In this document: in pieces, positions 43,280 to 51,603 of the stretch | How positions within the stretch are numbered: position 1 is the stretch's first letter | Layout of the letters: the number at the start of each line of letters is the position of its first letter | Origin: Deltaproteobacteria bacterium | GTDB taxonomy: Bacteria; Myxococcota_A; Polyangia; Haliangiales; SHYZ01 | Assembly (NCBI GenBank): GCA_016210055.1 | Contig: JACQUZ010000088.1 | Span: 33,700 to 97,699 of the forward strand | Direction: 5' to 3' | DNA length: 64,000 nt | Translations under genes and position numbers: made by a program | The notes under the pieces: model-generated | Database searches by the model: none | What the model was told of the DNA's origin: nothing | The model's input: only the letters and a program-made list of their open reading frames with translations

Positions 43280-45085
43280 TCAATTTGCGAAGGGATCGAT
43301 GGTGCAATCCGTGCATCCACCCGGCTTCTTCTTGCCCGGCTTCTTGTCCGCCGGCTTGCCAGGCGTCCCGGGCTTGGCCACTGCAGCCGACGCCTGCCTT
43401 TCGAGCCTTGCTTCGACCTCCACGGTCGCGCCGGAGGCTACCGAGACCGTCTTGATAAAGGGCTTGCGCATGGGAGCCGTGACGACGAGCTCGTGGTTCC
43501 CTTCGCGGTCGAGCTGGATACGGGCCCCGTCCGCGGCTTCGGCGTACACGCGGCCGTCCACCTCGATGCGGGAATTGGGAGCACTTGCCTTGACAACCAG
43601 GATGGCCGGGGCGGGCGTCGGCGTTGGCGTCGCCCCTTGCTGTGCCGTGGCGCCTTGTGGTTCAGAGGCCTTGGGCTCCTGGTCTGGCTGTGCCGGGGCG
43701 GGCGTCGGTCGTGCCACGGGGGCCGCTATGGGCTCGACCCTGGCCGTGGGCTTAGCATCCCGGGTCTTGCCGCCGACAGCCGCAAACACCACGACGCCCA
43801 GGAGCGCCGCAGCGCCGACGATACTTCCGATGAGCGCCCCGCGCTTTTTCTTGGGACGGATTTCATCGTCCAGCGCTTCGCTCGCGACCTGGCCCCGTGG
43901 CATCGTGCCCGGCACGGTCCCTGGGCGGCCGATACCCGCAGCTGAGGCCAGGGTGCCGGGCCGGGCTTCCATCTTCACGGTGCCCGGTGGGGGAGTCCCA
44001 CGGGTCGAGAGATCCATGGGCGGAGACGGGGTTCGGGAACGCATTCCAATCCCCGTGATGCCGTGTGCGTGTCCCGTGGAGGCGAGCGTGGCGAGGAGGT
44101 TTCCGTGGAGCTCCGAGAGCACGGCTCGAACCTCATGCAACGTGGGGCGGCGCTCGACGTCCTTCTCGAGCATGCGGAGGATGAGCTGCTCAAGGATGGG
44201 TGGAATCTCGGGCCACAGGAGGCTGGGCGTCGGCGGTGGCTCGGTGAGGTGCTTGAGGACGATGTCCATCGCGTTGTCGGCGTCGAACGGCAGCCGACCC
44301 AGGACCATCTCGTACGTCATGCAGCCGAGCGCGTAGATGTCGGTTCGGTGATCGACGTTCTTGCCGCGCGCCTGCTCTGGCGAGAGGTAGCCAGGCGTGC
44401 CCATCATCATGCCCGTTCGGGTCTTGGCGATGCGGCCATCTCCAGAGTCCGCGAGCCGTGCGATGCCAAAATCGATCAGCTTGACGAGCTGGCGGTTGCC
44501 ACGCACCGTGACCAAGAACACGTTGTCGGGCTTGAGGTCGCGATGCACGATCCCTTTCTCGTGGGCGGCCTCGAGCGCGTCGCTCATTTGGTCCAGGATG
44601 TCAATCACCTCGCCGAGGGGCATGCTTCCCGCGCTCAGGCGGTCAGCGAGGCTCGATCCCTGCAGCCACTCCATGACGAAGTAGCTCCGCCCGTCGGAGA
44701 GCTCGCCGAACGAGAACACGTCGACGATGTTCGGGTGACCGATTTGGTTGACGGCCCGCGCCTCCTGGACGAAGCGCTCGACCGCCGAAGCATCGGTGCA
44801 GAGCATGGGGCTGATGACCTTGATGGCCGCTTTCTTGCCAATTAGGGGGTGCTGGGCCGAGTAGACCGCGCCCATTCCGCCTTCGCCCAGCTTGCCGACG
44901 ACTTGATACTCGCCGACGACGGTGCCGGGGGGCAGGTCCATGCTGCCTTCCAAAGCGGGAGCCACCGCCACGTCGTGGCCTGTCGCCTGGACGGGCGGCG
45001 TGCTCGGCATGAGCGAAGCTCCATCCTCTGGGCACGCCCGGTAATGTTCAGGCCAATCTCTCCCGCATTGTGCACATCGGGCCAT
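43280..45085 (-). CDS. Ser/Thr protein kinase with N-terminal zinc ribbon and C-terminal PEGA domain
   Basis: 601 residues from ATG 45085. N-terminal C-x2-C and another Cys (CAQCGRDWPEHYRACPEDG) resemble a zinc ribbon. Kinase domain (about 60-330): loop LGEGGMGAVY, IKVIS, HRDLKPDN, LIDFGIARL and PGYLSPEQARG. A disordered linker follows, one membrane helix (about 425-445), a Pro/Ala spacer, then a PEGA domain (ILVVKASAPNSRIEVDG, HELVVTAPMRKPF), a carbohydrate- or envelope-related beta fold, and the tail GCTDCTIDPFAN. The kinase should be cytosolic and the PEGA domain periplasmic, so an envelope sensor is likely. Lies 115 bases after the sigma-54 response regulator gene. Confidence 0.92.
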   Translation of the reverse strand: MARCAQCGRDWPEHYRACPEDGASLMPSTPPVQATGHDVAVAPALEGSMDLPPGTVVGEYQVVGKLGEGGMGAVYSAQHPLIGKKAAIKVISPMLCTDASAVERFVQEARAVNQIGHPNIVDVFSFGELSDGRSYFVMEWLQGSSLADRLSAGSMPLGEVIDILDQMSDALEAAHEKGIVHRDLKPDNVFLVTVRGNRQLVKLIDFGIARLADSGDGRIAKTRTGMMMGTPGYLSPEQARGKNVDHRTDIYALGCMTYEMVLGRLPFDADNAMDIVLKHLTEPPPTPSLLWPEIPPILEQLILRMLEKDVERRPTLHEVRAVLSELHGNLLATLASTGHAHGITGIGMRSRTPSPPMDLSTRGTPPPGTVKMEARPGTLASAAGIGRPGTVPGTMPRGQVASEALDDEIRPKKKRGALIGSIVGAAALLGVVVFAAVGGKTRDAKPTARVEPIAAPVARPTPAPAQPDQEPKASEPQGATAQQGATPTPTPAPAILVVKASAPNSRIEVDGRVYAEAADGARIQLDREGNHELVVTAPMRKPFIKTVSVASGATVEVEARLERQASAAVAKPGTPGKPADKKPGKKKPGGCTDCTIDPFAN

Positions 45086-45199
45086 GGTAGGAATCAATCC
45101 TACAAAAAAACGGGGATTTGGGACAGGACCGCGGGGCCTCGGAACGTGCGCTAGATCACATGGCGGTGAGCTGCAACCAAAGTCACGAGCGTGGCACCT

Positions 45200-46645
45200 T
45201 CAGTCGTCCGATCCAGGGCGGTCGTCATCCGGTGCGAGCAAGGCATACATCTTGTTTTTCACCGTGGCATACGAGACGCCCAGCTGGCGCGAGGCCTCTG
45301 CCATGTTGCCGCCGCAACGCTCGACCACGTGCTTGACGAAGTAGCGCTCGAAATGCTTGGTCGCGAGGTCGTAGAGGCTGGCCTCTTCGGATCGCCGCCT
45401 TTCCGCGTGCCAGCGCGCGAGAGTGCCGAGCCGCTCGACGCAGTACTCGATGGGGATGTCGGCGAAGCGGATCAGCCCACCTGGATGGAAGGCCGTAAGG
45501 CGCATCACCAGGTTCTCCAGCTCGCGCACGTTTCCCGGCCACGGATATGCCTCGAGGGCCCGCAGGGCCTCTTGGGTAAACGTGGGAGGCTCGCGCCGGA
45601 GCGTCTTGGCCGCTCGCTCGGCGAGATGCGACACGAGCTCGGGGATGTCTTTTCTCCGCTGGCGGAGAGGGGGCACGCGGAGCCTTACCACGTTCAGGCG
45701 AAAGAACAGGTCCTCACGAAAGCGTCCTGCCTTGACCTCGGCCTCGAGATCCTTGTTCGTGGCGCCGATGATTCGCACGTCCACCGGGCGAGGCTCTACG
45801 CTCCCCAATCTCTCGACCTCACGTTCCTGGAGCACGCGCAGGATCTTCACCTGCGCCTCCCGACCGAGCTCCCCAATTTCATCCAGGAACAGGGTGCCAC
45901 CGTCGGCAAGCTCGAACTTCCCAATGCGCTGCTTGTCTGCCCCCGTGAAGGCTCCTTTCTCATGGCCAAACAGGGTGGACTCGAGAAGCGAAGGCGGGAT
46001 CGCTCCGACGTTGACCGTCACCAGGGGGCGGTGAGATCGATCAGACTGCAGGTGGACGAGCCGCGTAAGGAGCTCCTTGCCTACTCCGCTTTCCCCCTCC
46101 AGCAAGACCGTGAGTGGTGTTGCGGCGACCTTTCGCAGGGTGTCAAGGGCGGTGGAAAGCTCCTCGGACTGGGTTCGCTCCAAGAGGGCGAAGCTCTCGC
46201 GGAAGCGATCCTCCATGCGGGCGACGAGGCTCGCGTTCCGTACCCGCCTGTGTTCCAGCGCGCGCTCGATGTGCGTGCCAATCTGCACGTAGTTCTCGTA
46301 GGTCTTGGCCAGGAAATCGAACGCGCCGAGCTTGACCGCTTGAACTGCGTTTCCGATCTCCGAGTGGGAGGTGACGACGAGTATCTCCACGTCCTCCCTT
46401 TCGGCGCGAAGCTGCGCAAGCAGCTTGAGACCGGGCACGTCGGGGAGATTCAGGTCAAGGAGCACCACGTGGACCTGGTGCTTGGCCAGCATGTCCATGG
46501 CCTGCCATCCGTTGTGGGCGACGAGCCGTCTATACCCTTTCAGATAGCGAGCGATGGTTTCTTGAAACGCCGGCTCGTCGTCTACCACGAGGACCGTGGT
46601 GCGCGCCGTGGGTTGCACTCCACCTGGTTCCGAAGGCCTTTCCAA
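45200..46645 (-). CDS. NtrC-type sigma-54 response regulator
   Basis: 481 residues (TTG start; GTG 46618 is an alternative). Receiver domain with VVDDE, phospho-acceptor Asp in LLDLNLPDVPG and the lysine in LAKTYEN, then a sigma-54 AAA+ domain with GESGVGKE, GAFTGADKQ and TLFLDEIGE, and a Fis-type HTH at the C-terminus (CGGNMAEASRQLGVSYATVKNKMYALL). All residues needed for phosphorylation, ATP hydrolysis and sigma-54 contact are present. It ends the gene run rSAM, peptide, SBP, HK, 83-aa protein, RR and is the natural partner of the histidine kinase at 46922-48736. Confidence 0.95.
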   Translation of the reverse strand: MERPSEPGGVQPTARTTVLVVDDEPAFQETIARYLKGYRRLVAHNGWQAMDMLAKHQVHVVLLDLNLPDVPGLKLLAQLRAEREDVEILVVTSHSEIGNAVQAVKLGAFDFLAKTYENYVQIGTHIERALEHRRVRNASLVARMEDRFRESFALLERTQSEELSTALDTLRKVAATPLTVLLEGESGVGKELLTRLVHLQSDRSHRPLVTVNVGAIPPSLLESTLFGHEKGAFTGADKQRIGKFELADGGTLFLDEIGELGREAQVKILRVLQEREVERLGSVEPRPVDVRIIGATNKDLEAEVKAGRFREDLFFRLNVVRLRVPPLRQRRKDIPELVSHLAERAAKTLRREPPTFTQEALRALEAYPWPGNVRELENLVMRLTAFHPGGLIRFADIPIEYCVERLGTLARWHAERRRSEEASLYDLATKHFERYFVKHVVERCGGNMAEASRQLGVSYATVKNKMYALLAPDDDRPGSDD

Positions 46646-46673
46646 GTTAAGGGCAGGCTAGCATGTCGGGCGG

Positions 46674-46925
46674 TCATGTCGCTTTTTTCCGGCGCAGGGA
46701 AACGCTGAAGGCAAACAGCGGGATCGCGGCAGCGAGGAGGCGAGCGAGCTCTTCCCGGGACCGGGCATCCACAGTGGCTCTTTCAGGACGTGCCCAAAGC
46801 TCTCCGACGAATCGCTCCCCCTTCCCGGTACCCACGGCCTCTTCGCGGACGAGGATGTGAATTCCCTCGCAAGTAGCCATGAACGTGCGGAGATGCCGAG
46901 CGCCTTTCAAGGCGGTTCCGGTCAT
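46674..46925 (-). CDS. 83-residue protein between the histidine kinase and response regulator
   Basis: ATG 46925 overlaps the kinase TGA by four bases, so translation is coupled. The product begins TGTALKGARHLRTFMATCEGIH, then ILVREEAVGTGKGERFVGELWARPERATVDARSREE and a C-terminal stretch of about 18 hydrophobic residues (ARLLAAAIPLFAFSVSL) with a basic end RRKKAT, which could be a C-tail membrane anchor. No family recognised. Its position makes it a likely accessory of the two-component pair. Confidence 0.7.
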   Translation of the reverse strand: MTGTALKGARHLRTFMATCEGIHILVREEAVGTGKGERFVGELWARPERATVDARSREELARLLAAAIPLFAFSVSLRRKKAT

Positions 46926-48736
46926 CGACCTGCTGTCTCTTGTGCTGATGGCGCTGGCTTGGATGGGTGCCTCGGGAGAAGAAGCGTAAACGTGCTTCCA
47001 TGACCGAGGCGGCTTTCCACCAGCACCTGCCCGCCATGGGCTGCAGCGATTTGGCGCACCACGCAGAGCCCGATTCCCACCCCAGTCGACCGCTTGGTCG
47101 AACGGAAGTCGTGGGCCATGAGCTCCCTTACGAAGTGTTCCTCCATGCCCACCCCGGTGTCGATCACGCGCAAGGCCACCTCCTCGCCCCTTGCTGTCTC
47201 GGAGATGGAGATGACCACGCGGCCTCCAGGCGGGCGCCTGGTCATGCACGCATCTGCCCCATTGGCCACGAGGTTCGACAAGGCGCGGTGCAGGAGTGAC
47301 TCGTCGACAAGGATTGGCGCTGAGCTCCCCTCGACCGCGAGCTCCACGCCTTGCCACCTGGCGCTCCCCTGGGATTCGGCCACGACTTTCTCGGCAACCT
47401 TGCGCGGGTCGACGTCCGCGAGCTCCAACGGGAGCTCGCCATCGTGGGCAAGACGACGCAGGTCGCGCACGTAGCGATGGAGCCTGGGGAGGTGAGACTG
47501 CGCTGCCTTTTGCAAGGGCGCGAGTGGGGAGTCGTCCACAGGTGGAGATCCGCTTGCCCCTGATGAAGATAGGGCTTCGGCGCATGCGTCGCGGATTGAT
47601 TCAATAGGGGCCTGGAGATCGTGCGCAAGGCCGGCAGCGACCCGCGCGAACGTGGACAGCCGCTCCTTGGCGCGGATGTCTTCTTGCAGCTCGCCGAGAT
47701 CCACGGCCATCTTGTTGAACGCTTGAGCAAGGGACCGCATCTCGACGAAGCGCGGCAGCTCGACCCTCGATCCCAAGTTTCCCCGTGCGACCTCCTGCGC
47801 GTGCCGCTTGAGCGCATCGATGGCACGCACGGGGGCACGACCGAGCAGCACCCCGACCACGACGGCCAGCACCATGGCTAGCGCCATGACCACGAAGAGA
47901 TCGCGCTTGAGCACGAGCGCGGCATGGTAACCCTCGGAAATGGGCTGCTCCACGACGAGGAGCCAGTCTACTTGGGGCACTTTGGCGGCCACCGCGAGGA
48001 CCTCTCTTCCTTGCCCATCCTGATAACGGGCGCCCGACAGCCCATGCCTGGCGACGACCGCCGCCCGGGGATCGATCTCGCGCAAGAACACCCGCCTCCG
48101 CTCCTCGGGATCGCCGTGAGCGAGAAGGGTCCCGTCACGGGCGAGCAGGCGCGCGGTGCCCGTCTCCCCGACGCGAACCTCACCAACCGCGTCCCAGATC
48201 CCCACGAGGTCCAGCTGTGCGACTGCGATGCCTACCCGCTCGCCAGCGACCTCGAGGGGAATCACCATCTTCATGAGCAGCTTGAAATCCTGTGCAAGCT
48301 TCGGCTCGCCGAGGACAAGCCTGCCGTCCCGCGCCGCTCGGATGTCCGGATCATCGCAGCGGTAACGCGTTGTTTCCCGATTTCGATCCTCGATAGTGGA
48401 AGAGGCAATTGCGTGGCAGTCGGCGAGCGATACCACTTCCAGCGACTCGATGTGCCGAAATGCCATGCGGAAGTTCCTGAGGACGCTATCCACTTGAGTT
48501 GGCTCGAGCAGCACGCGCGAAGTGAGGATGGATCCGAGGGACTTGAGAAGCAGCACCTGGCTATCGACGTGCGCCGCGATGCGAGACGCGGCACGGACTG
48601 CGAGGCGACCGTTTCCGATTCGAACGTCTTCGAGCGCCGTGTGCTCGGCGCGGGGAATGGCGATCATCCCCGCAACAAGGAGTGGCAGGACGCCGCTAAG
48701 GACAAGGATCAGGATTCCAAAGCGGCGCAGGCTCAT
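46922..48736 (-). CDS. dCache-HAMP sensor histidine kinase
   Basis: 604 residues from ATG 48736, overlapping the SBP stop by four bases. N-terminal membrane helix, a large periplasmic sensor (about 35-270) of dCache type (FRHIESLEVVSLADCHA; VGETGTARLLARDGTLLAHG), a second membrane helix (about 280-302), a HAMP region (LKRHAQEVARGNLGSRVELP), and a kinase core with His in GLAHDLQAPIESI, N-box NLVANGADAC, DTGVGM and GVGIGL. The H-box has QAP where NP or PL is usual. Probably phosphorylates the response regulator at 45200. The adjacent solute-binding lipoprotein may deliver its ligand (inference). Confidence 0.93.
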   Translation of the reverse strand: MSLRRFGILILVLSGVLPLLVAGMIAIPRAEHTALEDVRIGNGRLAVRAASRIAAHVDSQVLLLKSLGSILTSRVLLEPTQVDSVLRNFRMAFRHIESLEVVSLADCHAIASSTIEDRNRETTRYRCDDPDIRAARDGRLVLGEPKLAQDFKLLMKMVIPLEVAGERVGIAVAQLDLVGIWDAVGEVRVGETGTARLLARDGTLLAHGDPEERRRVFLREIDPRAAVVARHGLSGARYQDGQGREVLAVAAKVPQVDWLLVVEQPISEGYHAALVLKRDLFVVMALAMVLAVVVGVLLGRAPVRAIDALKRHAQEVARGNLGSRVELPRFVEMRSLAQAFNKMAVDLGELQEDIRAKERLSTFARVAAGLAHDLQAPIESIRDACAEALSSSGASGSPPVDDSPLAPLQKAAQSHLPRLHRYVRDLRRLAHDGELPLELADVDPRKVAEKVVAESQGSARWQGVELAVEGSSAPILVDESLLHRALSNLVANGADACMTRRPPGGRVVISISETARGEEVALRVIDTGVGMEEHFVRELMAHDFRSTKRSTGVGIGLCVVRQIAAAHGGQVLVESRLGHGSTFTLLLPRHPSKPAPSAQETAGR

Positions 48737-50004
48737 TCGAGCTCTCCAGGGGTACACCGGTGCACGCCAGCTAGCCAGTCGAGCCTGGTGACCTCGGGCT
48801 TGATACCGCAGAGATCCCGGCGAGCCGCGGCCCCTTCCCGGATGTAGTAGAGCGGCGTCAAGGGCGAATCCCTCTCGACAATACGCTTGGCGAGGGGTTC
48901 GTCGCCCGCTCGGGCTGCAGCATCAAACTCGGGGCTGGAGTAGCGGGACATGTTCCCGGGCGCGCCGGACTCGAGCTGGTACCAGTACCTCTTTACATTA
49001 CCGCCGAAAAGGATATAGGCGTGGAACGCTTCCCCCAAGACACGCTCACGAAACGTCTTGTGGTCGTTGACTGGGACGATGGTGACGTCGACTCCGAGTG
49101 GGGCGAGCTGGTGCTGCACGACCATCGCCGCGCGCTCGAAGTCCGTCGATTCCGAGTGGTAGAGGAGCCCGAGCTCGCGGCGACGATTGGAGTCGATGCC
49201 GGCCGCCGCTAGGAGCCGACGCGCTTCTTCGAGGTCTTCCTCGGTGGGCACCGCGTCTTCTTGTTCACCAGTCACCACCTCGGCAATGGCCCGCCTTCTG
49301 AGGGCCAGCGACATGCCACGACGAGCCCGCGCGTCGGGGACTCCTGCACTTGTGGTCAGGAAGATGAGCGCAATCGAGCCAGGATCCTTGACCGGAACCA
49401 CCTTGAGACTGGGAATGCTACGCAAGTAGGTGAGGTGCGAAGGGGACGCGACCGGCAGGACGTCGATGCTTCCGCCGAGGAGCAAGCGCCACTCCTCCTC
49501 TTCGCTCATGCTCTGCACCTGAATGCGCGCGGGGCCGGTCCCGGGAACCCGCCTCCGAAGGACCATCTTCTTCTCCGTGAAGCTTTCCTGCTCGTACGGG
49601 CCCAGGTCCAGCAGGTGGCAGCCAACGAAGTCGAGCTGGATCGTGTCGGCGATTTCCTTGTTGGTGAAAGCAAGCGTCACGCCCTGCTCGTCGGGATGAG
49701 CCGAGATGAGCTTCGGATGCCGCATCGCCGAGGAGAGCTCTTGGCTGGAGAGCGGGCTGTCTTCCCTTCGCATGAGGCGCACGGCCGACCCGCTCCGAGT
49801 GAGCTCGCGGAAGTGCCGCAGGAGCGGCGTGTACACGAGGTTCATGAGGTGGCGCGTCGTGGAGTCTGTAACCGTTGGACCCATGGGTTCGAGGCCCCGG
49901 TACGTGCTCACCCGCAGGAGTGGCAGTGGTTCGTCGTGCCCGCCATCCCGGCGCGAGCACGCCGCTTGAGCGAGAAGTACAAGAAAGACCCCGGCCCGTC
50001 GCAC
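48733..50004 (-). CDS. Family 5-like (oligopeptide-type) solute-binding lipoprotein
   Basis: 423 residues from GTG 50004. Lipobox AQAAC at Cys16. The fold shows SBP_bac_5 features: LRVSTYRGLEPMGPTVTD and the TRHLMNLVYTPLLR opening, GTGPARI, a mid-region VKRYWYQLESGAPGNMSRYSSPEFDAA, and AERDSPLTPLYY-type C-terminus. Such proteins usually bind peptides or nickel for an ABC importer, but no permease or ATPase gene is nearby. It starts 16 bases after the small ORF at 50021-50110 and overlaps the kinase gene, which suggests a sensing rather than an uptake role (inference). Confidence 0.85.
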   Translation of the reverse strand: MRRAGVFLVLLAQAACSRRDGGHDEPLPLLRVSTYRGLEPMGPTVTDSTTRHLMNLVYTPLLRHFRELTRSGSAVRLMRREDSPLSSQELSSAMRHPKLISAHPDEQGVTLAFTNKEIADTIQLDFVGCHLLDLGPYEQESFTEKKMVLRRRVPGTGPARIQVQSMSEEEEWRLLLGGSIDVLPVASPSHLTYLRSIPSLKVVPVKDPGSIALIFLTTSAGVPDARARRGMSLALRRRAIAEVVTGEQEDAVPTEEDLEEARRLLAAAGIDSNRRRELGLLYHSESTDFERAAMVVQHQLAPLGVDVTIVPVNDHKTFRERVLGEAFHAYILFGGNVKRYWYQLESGAPGNMSRYSSPEFDAAARAGDEPLAKRIVERDSPLTPLYYIREGAAARRDLCGIKPEVTRLDWLAGVHRCTPGELE

Positions 50005-50020
50005 GGGCGCAGGTTATACC

Positions 50021-50110
50021 CTATCCGCTATATATGGGGAGGCATGGATAGGCGGTCGTGCCTTTTCTTGTTCCCTTGATGATCGTGGTTCCGTTCTTCT
50101 TGGCTTCCAT
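50021..50110 (-). CDS. Candidate RiPP precursor peptide (29 residues)
   Basis: ATG 50110 is preceded by AAGGAGGAG (50113-50121), one of the strongest ribosome sites in the window, and ends in TAG at 50021, 16 bases before the SBP GTG. The product has a Lys-rich first half with repeated N/K-G-T units and ends GTTAYPCLPIYSG, with Cys, two Tyr and two Pro in the last ten residues, like a modifiable core. It lies between the radical SAM/SPASM gene and the SBP. I know no published family with this core. The composition is less GC-biased than neighbours (ATA, AGA, AAA codons). A real but unproven peptide. Confidence 0.55.
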   Translation of the reverse strand: MEAKKNGTTIIKGTRKGTTAYPCLPIYSG

Positions 50111-50122
50111 CTCTCCTCCTTC

Positions 50123-50136
50123 CCCGGCAAGCCGGG
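50123..50136 (-). promoter_or_regulatory. Hairpin directly upstream of the peptide ribosome site
   Basis: CCCGGC-aa-GCCGGG (six-base arms) lies two bases upstream of the AAGGAGGAG of the 29-codon ORF. It could block read-through from the radical SAM gene, protect the peptide message, or act on its translation. Confidence 0.35.
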
Positions 50137-50202
50137 CTCATGCGCGCACGTCGACACCCGCCCAAAGACACGGGCACCTGGTCCATCGCCTGTGCTGCGG
50201 CG

Positions 50203-51591
50203 CTATTGCGAGCGCCGGTTCACCTTCGCGAGACAGGCCTCGGGTGGCGGAAACTGCTCCACCGCTTTGTCACCAGCCTCATGGTCGATGAGGGCATGCT
50301 TCCTGGCGATCATGTGCGACTTGGCGCGTTCGAAATAATCGAGCTCGCAGGTCACTCCGCGGGGCCGGCCGTGCTTTCGCCAGGCCGCCGCGACGCATCC
50401 GCCGCCGCAGTGGGGGCGGTGCGCGCAGGAACCGCAGGCATCCATCGGCGCCGCGCTGGTGATCTCGTCGTAGCGGCTCGAAAGCCCACGCGAGACATGG
50501 CCGATGGTCCACTCGGGGTGCCCCAGGAACCCGGGGCACTTGTAGAGGTTTCCTCCTGGGTCGACGGCATAGGTGTGCTTCCTGTGGAGTCCGCATGGGC
50601 CGAGCATGATGGGGTCCCCGGGGTCGAAGCCGGCACGGCGGATCTCGTCGGAGAAAAGGAGCATGAGCTCAGGTGACGACCCGCCCCATGTGCATGAGCC
50701 TGACGCCGAGTCGCTGGGCGCCCCGAGCGTTGTGAGTGCGGGTACGAAACGGATCCTGCTCCCCTTGCGAAAGCCGGCGCTCGCGAGCTTCTTGATGAGG
50801 GGCAAGAAGCCGTGCGCGGTGTCGTCTTGGTAGTTGCCGCGAATCGTGACGTCGATAAGCTCCGAGGCGGCGACCACGTTGGAATAGATCGTGGAGAACG
50901 AGTCGTCGCCACGCCTGCTTGAGCGACGAGTGAGCGAGTGCGTGGACTCGTCGCCGTCGAGCGTGACCTGAGCGCCCACGAGGCCGATGGGCAGCCAATG
51001 CTCGATGAGCTCACGGGTCAAGAAGACGCCGTTCGTGATCAGCGAGAACCGCACGGATACCGAGGAGGAGAGAAGCCGGTCGTTAAGGCCCACGACCACC
51101 TGCTCGATCCGGCGCTGTGCGAGGAGCGGTTCCCCACCGACAAAAGCCAAGCTCACTTGGCGTGAGCCGAGCTCGAGCGCTCGACATGCATGCCACTCGG
51201 CAGTAGCCTGTCCGACGCTCTCGGTCATGGCTCCACCGCCCCGAACGTCCTCTTGACAGCAGTACGTGCAGCGGAGGTTGCAGGCGAACGTGACCGAAAT
51301 GACCGAGGAGAGCTCGGCGGCATCCGACCGGCTCTCCTCGTGCCACCGTCTGAATTCGGCTTCTTCCCACTCATGGCTTTGGACGAGCACGCCGACCGAC
51401 TCGTCGAAAAGGTCCGGGTCGAGCTCGCTCCACTCTGCGGGTGTAAGCGTTTCCCCTCGGTCGGCACGACGGAGAAGGTCCATCACGCGCTCGTCGAGGA
51501 CGGCGATCCCGCCGGAGAAGGCGTTGTAGAGGAGCGTGGTCCCGTGCGTCGGGTAGTGCTCGATCATGTGGTTGAATGCGGACAGCCGCAC
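50203..51591 (-). CDS. Radical SAM/SPASM peptide maturase
   Basis: About 462 residues from GTG 51591 (ATG 51567 or TTG 51615 possible). N-terminal 90 residues resemble the peptide-binding leader region of RiPP maturases (YPTHGTTLLYNAFSGGIAVLDERV). The radical SAM domain starts at CNLRCTYC with VGGEPLL nearby. The C-terminal SPASM domain fits the classic spacing: C-x13-G-x4-C, then CGSCAHRPHCGGGC (C-x2-C-x5-C-x3-C) and another Cys 16 residues on, for two auxiliary clusters. This is the plan of anaerobic sulfatase-maturating and peptide-modifying enzymes. A sigma-54-like promoter is directly upstream and a 29-codon ORF downstream. A sulfatase target is less likely since no sulfatase is nearby. 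Confidence 0.93.
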   Translation of the reverse strand: MRLSAFNHMIEHYPTHGTTLLYNAFSGGIAVLDERVMDLLRRADRGETLTPAEWSELDPDLFDESVGVLVQSHEWEEAEFRRWHEESRSDAAELSSVISVTFACNLRCTYCCQEDVRGGGAMTESVGQATAEWHACRALELGSRQVSLAFVGGEPLLAQRRIEQVVVGLNDRLLSSSVSVRFSLITNGVFLTRELIEHWLPIGLVGAQVTLDGDESTHSLTRRSSRRGDDSFSTIYSNVVAASELIDVTIRGNYQDDTAHGFLPLIKKLASAGFRKGSRIRFVPALTTLGAPSDSASGSCTWGGSSPELMLLFSDEIRRAGFDPGDPIMLGPCGLHRKHTYAVDPGGNLYKCPGFLGHPEWTIGHVSRGLSSRYDEITSAAPMDACGSCAHRPHCGGGCVAAAWRKHGRPRGVTCELDYFERAKSHMIARKHALIDHEAGDKAVEQFPPPEACLAKVNRRSQ

Positions 51592-51603
51592 GCGGCCGCG
51601 TGG

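Noticed and set aside
42828..44336. Plus-strand ORF of 502 codons antisense to the kinase at 43280
   Set aside because: Shadow of a kinase with all catalytic motifs; Ser/Arg-rich tail without a fold.
45191..46708. Plus-strand ORF of 505 codons antisense to the sigma-54 regulator
   Set aside because: The opposite strand encodes a complete response regulator; no motif here.
46674..47585. 303-codon minus-strand reading that includes the 83-residue protein
   Set aside because: The first 220 codons lie in another frame of the histidine kinase gene and look random; only the part from ATG 46925 is coupled and plausible.
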